Source: CBDHDJ01 sp965261645 (GTDB taxonomy: Bacteria; Pseudomonadota; Alphaproteobacteria; SHVV01). From it: a stretch of 64,000 bases of DNA. The translations under genes were made by a program, and so were the position numbers. The notes under the pieces were generated by a model that saw nothing but the letters and a program-made list of their open reading frames with translations, had not been told where the DNA came from and did no database searches. The stretch's first letter is position 1, and every line of letters starts with the position of its first letter. This document shows, in pieces, positions 54,174 to 62,667 of the stretch. The stretch covers positions 62,001 through 126,000 of the forward strand of contig CBDHDJ010000002.1 of assembly GCA_965261645.1 (NCBI GenBank). The letters are read 5' to 3'.

Positions 54174-55546
54174 CAGGCTGCTGAAAAAGTCCTCGCATTT
54201 GCAGTTGTGACATGATTCTGTGATTCCTTCGGGTGATGGAGGATGGCATGCGGGGTCGAGATCAAAGCAGTGGCAATTTATTCAGCTACGTAGACCTGGA
54301 AGAGCGTGTTCCGGATGATCATCCGCTGCGTCTGATCCGTGAGATCGTGAACGACGTATTGGGGTCTCTATCTTCGGAGTTCGAGACGCTTTATTCCCAC
54401 ATGGGTCGCCCATCGATCCCGCCGGAGAAGCTTCTTCGAGCGTTACTGTTGCAGGTGTTTTATTCGATCCGCTCGGAGCGTCAGCTGATGGAGCAGCTAA
54501 ACTTCAACATGCTGTTTCGCTGGTTTGTGGGGCTTGGGCTGGACGATGGCGTGTGGGACGCCAGCGCGTTCTGCCACAACCGGGACCGTCTTCTGGAGGC
54601 GGAGGTTTCGGCGCAGCTGCTTGCGGGGGTTATCCAGCACCACAAGGTACGGGGACTATTGAGCCGGGATCATTTTTCGGTAGACGGAACATTGATCGAG
54701 GCCTGGGCGTCGATGAAGAGCTTTCGTCCCAAAGGTGAGGACGATGGCGACGGGGGATCGGGGCGCAACGCCGAGCGGGATTTTCATGGCGAGAAACGCT
54801 CGAACGCGACCCATGCAAGCACCACTGATCCGGACGCCCGGCTTTATCGCAAGGGTAATGGCCGGGAAAGCAAGCTGTGTTACATGGGCCATGCGCTGAC
54901 GGAGAACCGCCATGGTCTGGCAGTCGGCGGCGGCGTGACCATTGCGTCGGGCACGGCGGAACGCGAAGCCGCCCTTGATCTGATCGACAGGCATCGCCCG
55001 GTGGAGAGTAGAGGCGGCCCGCGTCGGATCACGGTGGGCGGGGACAAGGGTTTTGACGTCGCGGATTTTGTCGAGGAACTGCGGCACCGCAAGGTGACCC
55101 CCCATATCGCCGTCCAGGACCACGTCACCAAGACCGGCAAGCGGCGCAAGACCAAGATAGACGGGCGCACGACGCGCCATCCCGGTTACGGCGTCAGCCA
55201 ACGTTGCCGTAAGCGCATCGAGGAGGTCTTCGGCTGGGTCAAGACGAGCGCGGGATTGAGCAAGACCAAATTCCGGGGCCGCCACCGGGTCGACGCTTCG
55301 TTCACCCTGGCCTTGGCCGCCTACAACCTCGTCCGACTACCCAGACTGCTGGCGGAGGCGCCAACATGACGGGCGATGCCGGCACGCCGCTGACCGCAAA
55401 GTGGCAGATCATCGAACTGGATGAAGCCCAGGGCATCGGATCGGTCGAGATTGAAGACGGTTTCACCCTAAGACACGAAATCTCATTTCATTTCGGCGAT
55501 GAATCCGAGTTCAAGGCCCGGCAATGATGACTTGTTCAGCAGCCAT
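54174..55546 (+). mobile_element. IS5/IS1182-like insertion sequence with CTAG target duplication
   Basis: The ends GGCTGCTGAAAAAGTC (54176) and GACTTGTTCAGCAGCC (to 55544) are inverted with 15 of 16 positions matching. CTAG flanks the element on both sides: 54170-54173 and 55547-55550. Length is about 1373 bp. The right CTAG was later split by IS630. Confidence 0.88.
54248..55369 (+). CDS. IS5/IS1182-like transposase
   Basis: This 373-residue transposase starts MRGRDQSSGNLFSYVDLEERV (in outline), with GGAGG just upstream. Landmarks are HMGRPSIPPEKLLRALLLQVFYS in outline, RSERQLMEQLNFNMLFRWFVGL in outline, the DDE Asp in HFSVDGTLIEAWAS, VGGDKGFDVADFV, and Glu in RIEEVFGWVKT. It is apparently complete. 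Confidence 0.93.
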   Translation: MRGRDQSSGNLFSYVDLEERVPDDHPLRLIREIVNDVLGSLSSEFETLYSHMGRPSIPPEKLLRALLLQVFYSIRSERQLMEQLNFNMLFRWFVGLGLDDGVWDASAFCHNRDRLLEAEVSAQLLAGVIQHHKVRGLLSRDHFSVDGTLIEAWASMKSFRPKGEDDGDGGSGRNAERDFHGEKRSNATHASTTDPDARLYRKGNGRESKLCYMGHALTENRHGLAVGGGVTIASGTAEREAALDLIDRHRPVESRGGPRRITVGGDKGFDVADFVEELRHRKVTPHIAVQDHVTKTGKRRKTKIDGRTTRHPGYGVSQRCRKRIEEVFGWVKTSAGLSKTKFRGRHRVDASFTLALAAYNLVRLPRLLAEAPT

Positions 55547-55549
55547 CTA

Positions 55550-56603
55550 GAGCATTTTCTGAGCTGACGGATTCTTTTTGGGATTCCCATGGGATCGAAT
55601 TTCTGATTCAAGATGTGGGCTGGTGGAGGAGGCCAGGCTGCATGACGAAACCTCTTTCCAATGATCTTCGAGAACGGCTTGTATCGGCGGTTGACAGCGG
55701 CCTGTCGCGGCGCTCGGCGGCGCGCCGCTTCGGGGTTGCGGCCTCGACGGCGATCAAATGGGTGAATCGGTGGCGGCGGACGGGCGATGTCGGGCCTAGG
55801 CCGCAAGGCGGTGACCACCGCTCGCACCGGATCGAGGCCCATGCCGAGGAAATCCTGGCGCTGGTTGACGAGACGCCGGACATCACCTTGGGCGAGATCG
55901 CGGCACACCTGGACGCGGGGCATGGCTTGACGGTGGCCCAAAGCACGGTCTGGCGGCTGCTCGACCGGCACGGCATGACGTTCAAAAAAAACCGCGCACG
56001 CCTGCGAGCAACAGCGAGCTGACGTCCTGCGCCGCCGGCAGGCCTGGTTCGACGCCCAACCCGATCTGAAGCCCGAGCGGCTGGTGTTCATTGACGAGAC
56101 CGGCGCTTCGACCAAGATGGCCCGGCGTTACGGCCGGGCGCCACGGGGCGAGCGTTGCCAAGCACCGGTGCCTCATGGACACTGGAAGACGACGACCTTC
56201 GTTGGCGCGCTCCGCCTTGAAGGCATGACCGCGCCCATGGTGCTCGACGGTGCCATGCATGGTGCCGCCTTCCTCGCTTATGTGGAGCAGGTCTTGGTCC
56301 CGACGCTCAAACCCGGCGATATCGTGGTGATGGATAACTTACCCGCCCACAAACCCATCGCCGTGCGCACGGCCATCGAAGTCGCCGCGGCAGAGTTGCG
56401 CTTCCTGCCGCCCTACAGCCCTGACTTTAACCCCATTGAAATGGCCTTCTCCAAGCTCAAGGCTTTCCTCAAAAAGACCGCCGCCCGAACCGTCGATGAC
56501 CTCTGGGACGCCATCGCCCAAGGCATCGACACCTTCACACCAACGGAATGCGAAAACTACTTCGCTGCTGCTGGCTATGACCGCAAATGATAGGAAAACG
56601 CTC
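55550..56603 (+). mobile_element. IS630-family insertion sequence, inserted in the TA of a CTAG duplication
   Basis: The ends GAGCATTTTC at 55550 and GAAAACGCTC ending at 56603 are inverted with one mismatch, and TA is present on both sides (55548-55549 and 56604-56605), as required for IS630/Tc1-type movement. Length is 1054 bp. It sits within the right target duplication of the preceding element, so it arrived later. Confidence 0.9.
55642..56590 (+). CDS. IS630-family transposase, two frames joined at an A8 run
   Basis: ORF A (55642-56022) gives the HTH part MTKPLSNDLRERLVSAVD, SRRSAARRFGVAASTAIKWV. At TTCAAAAAAAACC (55981-55993) a shift of one base gives KKTAHACEQQRADVLRRRQAWFDAQ in outline, in frame with the catalytic part. 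That part has VFIDETGAS, VVMDNLPAHK and YSPDFNPIEMAFSKLK, ending at 56590. The A8 run is a classic slippage site for IS630 elements, so the shift is probably programmed; a simple one-base insertion is the alternative. Unshifted, ORF A ends at 56022. Confidence 0.88.
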
Positions 56604-57054
56604 TAGCTGAGCCAAGGGTGCAGGGCAGTTGCGGAATATCAACGGCGTCTGGGATTCCGGCCCAAGAAGCGCATCGACTACCTCCGTTCGTTCGAGGCAG
56701 CGCGGGTTCTCGGACTTTCAATTACCCACATCGTTGATCTGCAATGTGGCACCAAGAGCGATGTCGTTCAGTCGGGATAGGCCGCGCCACATGACGATGT
56801 TTCCCGGTGTCGGATCCTTGCACGGGGCAGAATCCGTACTACTTCTATGACCCCTTCGGTCCGTCTTCGGTCGGGAGCAGCGACAACGGGGGAGAAGCGA
56901 GGGAGATAGGGTTGAAAGCGGGCGATGCCGATGCGATGACGGTGGCGGTGAGGACCGAATGCGAAGGCTACTGAAGCTGATGGCTCGCTATGCACGCTGG
57001 CCCCAATTGGGCAACCGACGGATCCCCGGCCTTTGGGAAAGCACACCAGCAATT
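56604..57054. other. Junction DNA with a short protein-like remnant at 56623-56780
   Basis: One plus frame reads AVAEYQRRLGFRPKKRIDYL, SFEAARVLGLSITHIVDLQC and ends at TAG near 56780, without a start codon. It looks like the 3' end of a lost gene of unknown family, or of the broken cassette upstream. I see nothing recognisable in 56781-57054. Confidence 0.35.
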
Positions 57055-57189
57055 GTAAGTGTTCGGCGAAGCCGTGGAATCGTCCGGCTGGCGCGCGAGG
57101 TCGGGGGCCGCAGCCGGCGGGTTTCCGGTCAACGCGGCCGTTCTCCGCCTCCGCCCGCCCGAACCATCACAGCTTCGCCGAACACTTAC
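57055..57189. mobile_element. 135-bp inverted-repeat element with IS66-like ends (MITE-like)
   Basis: GTAAGTGTTCGGCGAAGC (57055-57072) and its perfect 18-bp complement (57172-57189) enclose about 100 bp of GC-rich DNA with no frame of its own. The GTAAG start resembles IS66 termini. No 8-bp flanking duplication is visible. Confidence 0.6.
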
Positions 57190-57245
57190 ACCCCCATAGT
57201 AAATGTTCCGTCAGCCCGTGATGAGCTTATCCGATCCCGCAGATT

Positions 57246-58127
57246 CTAGCGATTGAGGGCGCGTTTCCAGTCTTTTCGCAGGGGTCGGAGCCAGATGTCC
57301 TTGCGGGGTTTGTCGTACAACTTGTCCCGATCATAGCGCCCGAGTCCCTGGGTGGCGCCAACATGGAGCCAGCCGGAGGCCCTGTAGACGGCGCCGGTGT
57401 AGCGGGGCGTCTCGACGAAGGTCTCGATGAGCACGGGCGTTGTGTTGTAGCGCTCGGCCCAGTCCAGGGGCAGGCGCCGGCGGATGAGGGCGAGGATGTG
57501 CGAGCCCAGGTTGGGGATGGTGATCCAGGGCAGGATCAGGAACCTCGGATTGTCGACGACGAGCGGGAGGTTCTTCTCGCGCGATCGTGGCGTCCAGCCG
57601 ATGAAGTTGTCGCGCGGAGCGAGCTTCCATGCGGCGGTTGAGAAGCCGAGCATGGCGATGGGCCAGCCGTTTCGGTCGTGGACGGCGTAGCGCATCTGGG
57701 CGCCGACGAGGGTCTTGTAGCCGAGATAGTGGTAACGGGCGACGAACTCGTTCCACAGCCTGCCCTCGCGGGTCTCGCGGACGACGGGGCGCAGGTCGAT
57801 CGGGCGAACCTCGTCGAGGGTTGTCGGGGCCGGAAGCAGCGGCGGCTCGGTGTCCGGCCCGAAAACGACGGGCTTTGGCCGGTGCTGCCGGCCCCTGGGC
57901 GGTGGCAGGACGATGAGGCCGTCGCGGTGCATGGCCAGCATGGTGACCCTGGCCATCATGTCCTTGAGCCCGCCGTCGGGCTTGAACCAGCCGATGCGCC
58001 GGCAGAACTCTCGCGACAGTCCGGCGCGGGTCGGCTGCGGATCGACAGCGATCAGCGCGCGCAGCAGCGCTATTTCCCCGGCGGTGAAGTCGCGGCCGTA
58101 ATAGCGGCACTCGACCCGGCCGGTCAT
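57246..58127 (-). CDS. DUF4338 / DruA-like protein coupled to IS66 tnpC
   Basis: This 293-residue protein matches the DUF4338 family named after the DruA protein of the Druantia anti-phage system. An N-terminal winged-helix-like part (FTAGEIALLRALIA, RAGLSREFCRRIGWFKPDGGLKDMM in outline) precedes the core: RYHYLGYKTLVGAQMRYAV, LGFSTAAWKLAPRDNFIGW, RFLILPWITIPNLGSHIL, ETFVETPRYTGAVYRASGW and VGATQGLGRYDR. Its ATG overlaps the TGA of tnpC by 4 bp, so in the intact element both were translated together. No druB-E genes are present; this is an IS-borne relative, not a Druantia system. The gene itself is intact. Confidence 0.85.
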   Translation of the reverse strand: MTGRVECRYYGRDFTAGEIALLRALIAVDPQPTRAGLSREFCRRIGWFKPDGGLKDMMARVTMLAMHRDGLIVLPPPRGRQHRPKPVVFGPDTEPPLLPAPTTLDEVRPIDLRPVVRETREGRLWNEFVARYHYLGYKTLVGAQMRYAVHDRNGWPIAMLGFSTAAWKLAPRDNFIGWTPRSREKNLPLVVDNPRFLILPWITIPNLGSHILALIRRRLPLDWAERYNTTPVLIETFVETPRYTGAVYRASGWLHVGATQGLGRYDRDKLYDKPRKDIWLRPLRKDWKRALNR

Positions 58128-58872
58128 GCTGCCGCCATGAAGGCGCGCCTGCGCTCCTCGCTCATCGACCATGGCAGCCACGGCGACAGGTCGTCCGGCG
58201 CACGCCCGGCGTTCTTCGCGCATGCTTCCAGCCACGCTTCCAGCCAGCGCAGGACGTCTATGCCGTTCAAGGCGAGCGTGCCGACGACCGAGTACATCAC
58301 GGCCGTGAACCGGGCGCCGATCTCGCTGTCGTAGCCGAATGACAGCCGTCTTCCGATCACCGGCCCTCTGAGCACCCTTTCTGCGAGATTGTTATCCAGC
58401 GGCACCTGGGGCCGGTCGACGAAGACGCACAGCCCCTCGCGATGATTCACCAGCGAGCGCAGCGCCTTGCCCTCGCGCGCTTGGTCGGGCAGGCCGGCGG
58501 GCTCCTGTTCGGCCTCCGCGAACAGGCCGTCGAGCGCCTCCTTCAGCCTGCCCTGCGCCGCATCGAACGCTGGCGTCTGGCGCTCAAGGCCGGGGTCGTA
58601 ATGCTCCAGACGCGCCTCGTTCAGGCGGTAGAGCACCGCGATCTGCTCGACCCATCCCTGGCACCATTGCGTCAGGCTCACCTGGCCGGCCGCGCACTCG
58701 ATAAAGTCGCGCCGTTGATGGCTCCAGCAGAACGCAAGGGTCACCAGCCCCTCGCGAAGGCGAGCGAGCCGCTTGTAAGCACTGTAGCGGTCGCAGACGA
58801 TAACCGTGTCGAGGAGGGCTTCGCCGAACAGCTCGAGCGCCGCCTCGGCGCTGCGCGAAGGGTCGATATGGA
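58124..58872 (-). pseudogene. IS66 transposase TnpC, C-terminal part
   Basis: Reading from the intron boundary, the frame gives HIDPSRSAEAALELFGEALL, VIVCDRYSAYKRLARL, FCWSHQRRDFIECAAG, then the C-terminal PQVPLDNNLAERVLRGPVIGRR in outline with the last catalytic acidic residue. It continues the reading frame of 60800-61065 exactly when the intron is removed. Confidence 0.9.
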
Positions 58873-59230
58873 GAGCGCCAGGCTAACTGGTGCCAGTGCA
58901 GCCGGTGAAAGTCCGGTGGGAAGGAGAAGACAAGCCATCACTTCCACCCCGAGTCATGGGCCGCCATCCGCGAGGTTGGGGGTTAAGCGTTGACAGGGGC
59001 GCGTGCGGGCAGGGCTATTGAGCACCGAAAGAGACTCATCCGGGATGCCGAGGCTTTTTCATAGGCCGAAGGCAGCATCTGGCCCACCGATATGGCGAGG
59101 GGGGACAGAATCCCGCGGTGTCTAAGAACCCATGCACGTACGTACGCACTGCACCGGGACCTGGGAGGTCTCCATGCCATCCCGCTGTCGTGGCGGGATC
59201 GCTAAGGAAAGGAGGAATCCGTAACCGAAG

Positions 59231-60742
59231 ATGAACGGCATGGAGAAGTCAGACTCGGTCATAGTAGCCGTGAAGTCGGCGAACAAAGGGACGGCAGTTC
59301 CGGCGGAGCCGATGGAGCCAAGGACCGAGCCCAAGGGGAATCTGGAAGGCCAAAGCACGCGCCGGACACAGAGTCGGGAAAGCGTGACACAGGCGGCCGA
59401 CCGGATACGGCAATTTGTACAACGGGAGCCACGGGAGCGTCTGACGGCGCTCCTCCACCATGTCACGGTCGCTGCGCTGGGCTGGGCGTTCTTCGCGTTG
59501 AAGAAGGACGTTGCGGCAGGCGCGGACGGCATGACGTGGCGGATGTACGAGGAAGGGTTGGAAGGCCGTCTGGCCGACCTGCACGACCGCGTGCACTCGG
59601 GAGCGTACCGGGCGACGCCATCACGGCGGGTGAACATTCCGAAGCCGGATGGCGGCACACGACCGCTCGGCGTCACGGCCATAGAGGACAAGATCGTCCA
59701 GAAGGCAGTGGCGGAGATCATCCTGACGCCGATTTACGAGGCGGAGTTCCTGGGGTTCAGCTACGGGTTCCGGCCCGGGCGGGGAGCGCATGATGCGCTC
59801 GATGCCCTCGCGGTCGGCATCAAGCGGCGCAAGATCAATTGGGTGGTGGACTGTGACATCCGCGCGTTCTTCGACAACGTGTCGAGAAGCTGGCTGGTCC
59901 GGTTTCTTGAGCATCGCATCGGGGACAAGCGGGTTATCAGGCTCATCATCAAGTGGTTGAACGCCGGCGTCATGGAGGCTGGAGAGTGGCGGGACAACCT
60001 GCGGGGGACGCCGCAAGGATCGGTGGCTTCACCGATTCTGGCGAACATCTACCTGCACCATGTCCTCGACTTGTGGTTCCAGAAGAAGTGGCGCAGCCAC
60101 GAAGTCGAAGGCAACGCAATCATCGTGCGGTACGCCGATGATTTCGTGGTGGGTTTTCAGCACAAGCGGGACGCGGAGCGCTTCCTGAAGGCCGTAAAGG
60201 AGCGGTTCGGAAGGTTCGGACTGGACATACACCCCGACAAGACCCGGCTCATTGAGTTCGGGCGGTTTGCCGTGAAAGACCGTCGGCAACGAGGGCAGGG
60301 AAGACCGGAGACCTTCGATTTTCTGGGCTTCACGCACTACTGCGCGAAGGACAGACGAGGGAGATTCCAGTTGGGGCGTAAACCGGTCGCGAGGCGGATG
60401 AGCCGGACACTGAAGCGGATTAAGGAGGCGCTACGCAGGCGGATGCATTGCAAGTCCAAGACGACGGCAAGATGGCTGGGGAAGGTGCTCTACGGATGGC
60501 TCAACTACTACGCAGTCCCGAACAGCTACCGATACCTCGACCGTTTTGCTACACGCCTGAAGCGTCTGTGGCTGCGCACGCTACGCCTACGGTCGCAGAA
60601 GGACCGCACGACATGGGCCGATATTGCGGCACTGACTAAGACCCATTGGCCCAGGCTGGAAATCCGACACCCGTGGCCAGACCAACGATTTGCCGTCAGC
60701 GCTATGCGGGGCGGAACCCAAGGGAGGAGCCGGATGCCCTAG
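59231..60742 (+). CDS. ltrA: Group II intron reverse transcriptase / maturase
   Basis: This 503-residue protein has RT blocks in order: KKDVAAGADGMTW, RRVNIPKPDGGTRPLGV, SYGFRPGRGAHDAL, VVDCDIRAFFDNVS, GTPQGSVASPILANIYL and the catalytic YADD at 301-304. The maturase/thumb region follows (FDFLGFTHYC; WLGKVLYGWLNYYAVP). No HNH endonuclease domain is seen at the C-terminus, so insertion would rely on replication-coupled priming. The stop codon (60740-60742) falls inside domain V. The symbol is the generic LtrA-type name. Confidence 0.93.
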   Translation: MNGMEKSDSVIVAVKSANKGTAVPAEPMEPRTEPKGNLEGQSTRRTQSRESVTQAADRIRQFVQREPRERLTALLHHVTVAALGWAFFALKKDVAAGADGMTWRMYEEGLEGRLADLHDRVHSGAYRATPSRRVNIPKPDGGTRPLGVTAIEDKIVQKAVAEIILTPIYEAEFLGFSYGFRPGRGAHDALDALAVGIKRRKINWVVDCDIRAFFDNVSRSWLVRFLEHRIGDKRVIRLIIKWLNAGVMEAGEWRDNLRGTPQGSVASPILANIYLHHVLDLWFQKKWRSHEVEGNAIIVRYADDFVVGFQHKRDAERFLKAVKERFGRFGLDIHPDKTRLIEFGRFAVKDRRQRGQGRPETFDFLGFTHYCAKDRRGRFQLGRKPVARRMSRTLKRIKEALRRRMHCKSKTTARWLGKVLYGWLNYYAVPNSYRYLDRFATRLKRLWLRTLRLRSQKDRTTWADIAALTKTHWPRLEIRHPWPDQRFAVSAMRGGTQGRSRMP

Positions 60743-60799
60743 CGGGCCTGTCCGGATCTGTGCGGGGGGGCGCTGGGCAACCAGCGTCCCTACCGCGAT
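60727..60799 (+). ncRNA. Group II intron domains V and VI
   Basis: Domain V: GAGCCGGATGCCC pairs with GGGCCTGTCCGGATC around a TAGC loop, with the AGC catalytic triad. After a TGT linker, domain VI: GCGG/CCGC at the base, then GGGGCGCTGG/CCAGCGTCCC closed by GCAA, leaving A60792 unpaired as the branch point. Confidence 0.8.
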
Positions 60800-61065
60800 A
60801 AGAGACCGCGTCGCTGCTGACCGAGGTCCACAGCCACGCGCGGCTCGACCGGTCTTCCCCGCGAAGCGCCTGGACGCGCCAGCCGGTCTCGTCGGCATGG
60901 CGCAGCGCCGCCTCGTTCTGGTGCGCGAGGATCGCCTCGGCCACCGGCTCGAACAGCGGCACGAAGCGCTTCAGGCTGTTGGCCAGCGTCCCCGGTGAGA
61001 TCGGCAGCCCCTGGCCGGACATCCACGCGGCAACCCGGTGCAGGGGGCGGAAGTGAGAACGGCGG
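60800..61065 (-). pseudogene. IS66 transposase TnpC, middle part
   Basis: The frame reads SHFRPLHRVAAWMSGQGL, SPGTLANSLKRFVPLFEPVAE, LRHADETGWRV and SRAWLWTSVSSDAVS, the core of TnpC upstream of the intron. It is cut at 61065 by the left end of IS21; the N-terminal 200 or so residues are missing. Confidence 0.88.
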
Positions 61066-61152
61066 TGACAAATTAGTCCACGGAAGCGGCGGGATTTCCC
61101 AGCCGCGGGCGGAGTAAAACTCTGCCACCTGTAGCCTTCGATCTTTTTTGAG

Positions 61153-62667
61153 ATGGAAGGCGGGAGGATGTACACCGTGGACCTATATCTGCGCGTTCGG
61201 CTGGCCTGCCATGTTGATGGTCTGAGCCAGCGAGAGGCGGCAAGTCGGTTTGGCATTGCGCGCGAGACGGTGAGGAAGATGCTGCGGCATTCGGAACCGC
61301 CGGGATATCGGCGACGCCAGCCACCGAAACGCCCGAAACTGGCCCCCTTCACGGATATCATCGACCGTATTCTGGAGGAGGACCGAACGGTTCACCGTAA
61401 GCAGCACCACACGGCGAAGCGTATATTCGAGCGCCTTCGCGACGAACATGGCTTCACGGGCAAAGAGACCATCGTGAAGGATTACGTTCGGGAACGGCGC
61501 CTTCGTCGGCGTGAGATGTTTGTGCCGTTGTCACATCCTCCGGGCCATGCTCAAGCGGACTTTGGCGAGGCGGATGCGATCATCGCCGGCGTCAAGTATC
61601 GGGCGCATTTTTTCGTCATGACACTTCCCCACAGCGATGCCTGCTTCGTTGCGGCCTACCCGGCGGCGACGACGGAGGCCTGGCTGGACGGGCACAACAG
61701 AGCCTTTGTTTTTTTCGGCGGCGTTCCCCAATCGATTCTTTACGACAACGACAAGTGTCTGGTGTCGCGCATCTTGTCAGATGGCACGCGGCAACGAACG
61801 CGGCCGTTCAGCGGGCTGCAGTCCCATTACCTCTTCGAGGACCGCTACGGCCGTCCCGGCAAGGGTAACGACAAAGGCAATGTGGAGGGGGTGGTCGGCT
61901 ATGCCCGGCGGAACTTCATGACGCCGCTTCCCCGGTTCGCGAGCTGGGACGCCTTCAATGGCCACCTGGAAGAGCAATGCCGCAACCGGCAAGGCAACGT
62001 CCTGCGCGGCCACCGCGAGAGCATCGGCGAACGGTTTGTGCGTGACCGCGAAGCGTTGAAGAGGCCACTGCCGGCACCGTTCGACGCGTGCGACAAGCAG
62101 GGCACGCGGGTCAACTCGCTGTCCCTGGTGCGCTACCGGACGAATGACTATTCCGTGCCCGTCGCCTACGGCCATCAGGAAGTCTGGATCCGTGGCTATG
62201 TCCACGAGGTGGTTATCGGTTGCGGCGCCGGGATCATTGCCCGACACCCCCGTTCCTACGACCGGGAAGATATGGTCTTCGATCCGATCCACTACCTGCC
62301 TTTGCTGGAGCACAAGATCGGCGCCCTGGATCAGGCCGCGCCGCTAGCCGGATGGGAACTGCCTGATGCCTTCCCAACCCTGCGCCGTCTCCTGGAGGCG
62401 CGCATGGGCAAGGCCGGCAAGCGGGAATACGTCCAGGTCCTTCGGCTTCTGGAGACCTTCGATCTCGAGGTGCTTCACGGCGCGGTGAAGGACGCCCTGC
62501 GCCTGGGTGCGATCGGCTACGACGCCGTCAAACACCTTGTGCTGTGCCGTATCGAGCGACGCCCGCCCAAACTCGACCTGGATATCTATCCCTACCTGCC
62601 TCGGGCCAACGTGGCGACCACGGCCGCCGCCAGTTATATGAGCTTGTTGGGTGGAGGCGCGTCATGA
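61153..62667 (+). CDS. istA: IS21 transposase IstA
   Basis: This protein of up to 504 residues has an N-terminal HTH (LACHVDGLSQREAASRFGIARETVRKML in outline) and an integrase core with DDE residues in GHAQADFGEADAIIAGV, ILYDNDKCLVSRI and KGNVEGVVGYARRNFM. The C-terminal Mu-type beta domain contains RYRTNDYSVPVAYGHQEVWI in outline. ATG 61153 or ATG 61168 may be used. Its stop overlaps the istB start (ATGA). Confidence 0.95.
   Translation: MEGGRMYTVDLYLRVRLACHVDGLSQREAASRFGIARETVRKMLRHSEPPGYRRRQPPKRPKLAPFTDIIDRILEEDRTVHRKQHHTAKRIFERLRDEHGFTGKETIVKDYVRERRLRRREMFVPLSHPPGHAQADFGEADAIIAGVKYRAHFFVMTLPHSDACFVAAYPAATTEAWLDGHNRAFVFFGGVPQSILYDNDKCLVSRILSDGTRQRTRPFSGLQSHYLFEDRYGRPGKGNDKGNVEGVVGYARRNFMTPLPRFASWDAFNGHLEEQCRNRQGNVLRGHRESIGERFVRDREALKRPLPAPFDACDKQGTRVNSLSLVRYRTNDYSVPVAYGHQEVWIRGYVHEVVIGCGAGIIARHPRSYDREDMVFDPIHYLPLLEHKIGALDQAAPLAGWELPDAFPTLRRLLEARMGKAGKREYVQVLRLLETFDLEVLHGAVKDALRLGAIGYDAVKHLVLCRIERRPPKLDLDIYPYLPRANVATTAAASYMSLLGGGAS

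Larger units (their letters stand above)
58873..60799 (+). ncRNA. Group II intron inserted antisense in IS66 tnpC
   Basis: The boundaries follow from rejoining tnpC: left exon ends GATATGGA at 58872, right exon starts AAGAGACC at 60800, restoring SSDAVSF-HIDPSRS in frame. The 1927-bp intron starts GAGCG (consensus GTGYG) and ends GAT, fitting the 3' AY rule. Domain V is at 60727-60758, domain VI at 60762-60799 with a bulged A at 60792, eight bases from the 3' end. It encodes a reverse transcriptase. The intron lies on the strand opposite tnpC, so splicing cannot rescue the tnpC message. Confidence 0.85.
57199..61065 (-). mobile_element. IS66-family element with a DruA-like passenger gene, broken by a group II intron and IS21
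   Basis: A GTAAATGTTCCG terminus at 57199 is followed on the minus strand by the passenger gene (57246-58127) and the tnpC transposase in two pieces (58124-58872 and 60800-61065). The intron 58873-60799 separates the pieces, and IS21 begins at 61066, removing the tnpC N-terminus and any tnpA/tnpB and right end. The element is therefore dead in this form. Confidence 0.75.

Noticed and set aside
57246..58127. A Druantia defence system
   Set aside because: Only a DruA-like protein is present; no large helicase (DruE) or DruB-D genes lie nearby, and the gene belongs to an IS66 element.
60788..60793. Intron 3' end at 60793 (CCCTAC)
   Set aside because: It also restores a tnpC frame, but leaves domain VI without its basal GCGG/CCGC stem and without a bulged A at the right distance; 60799 satisfies both.
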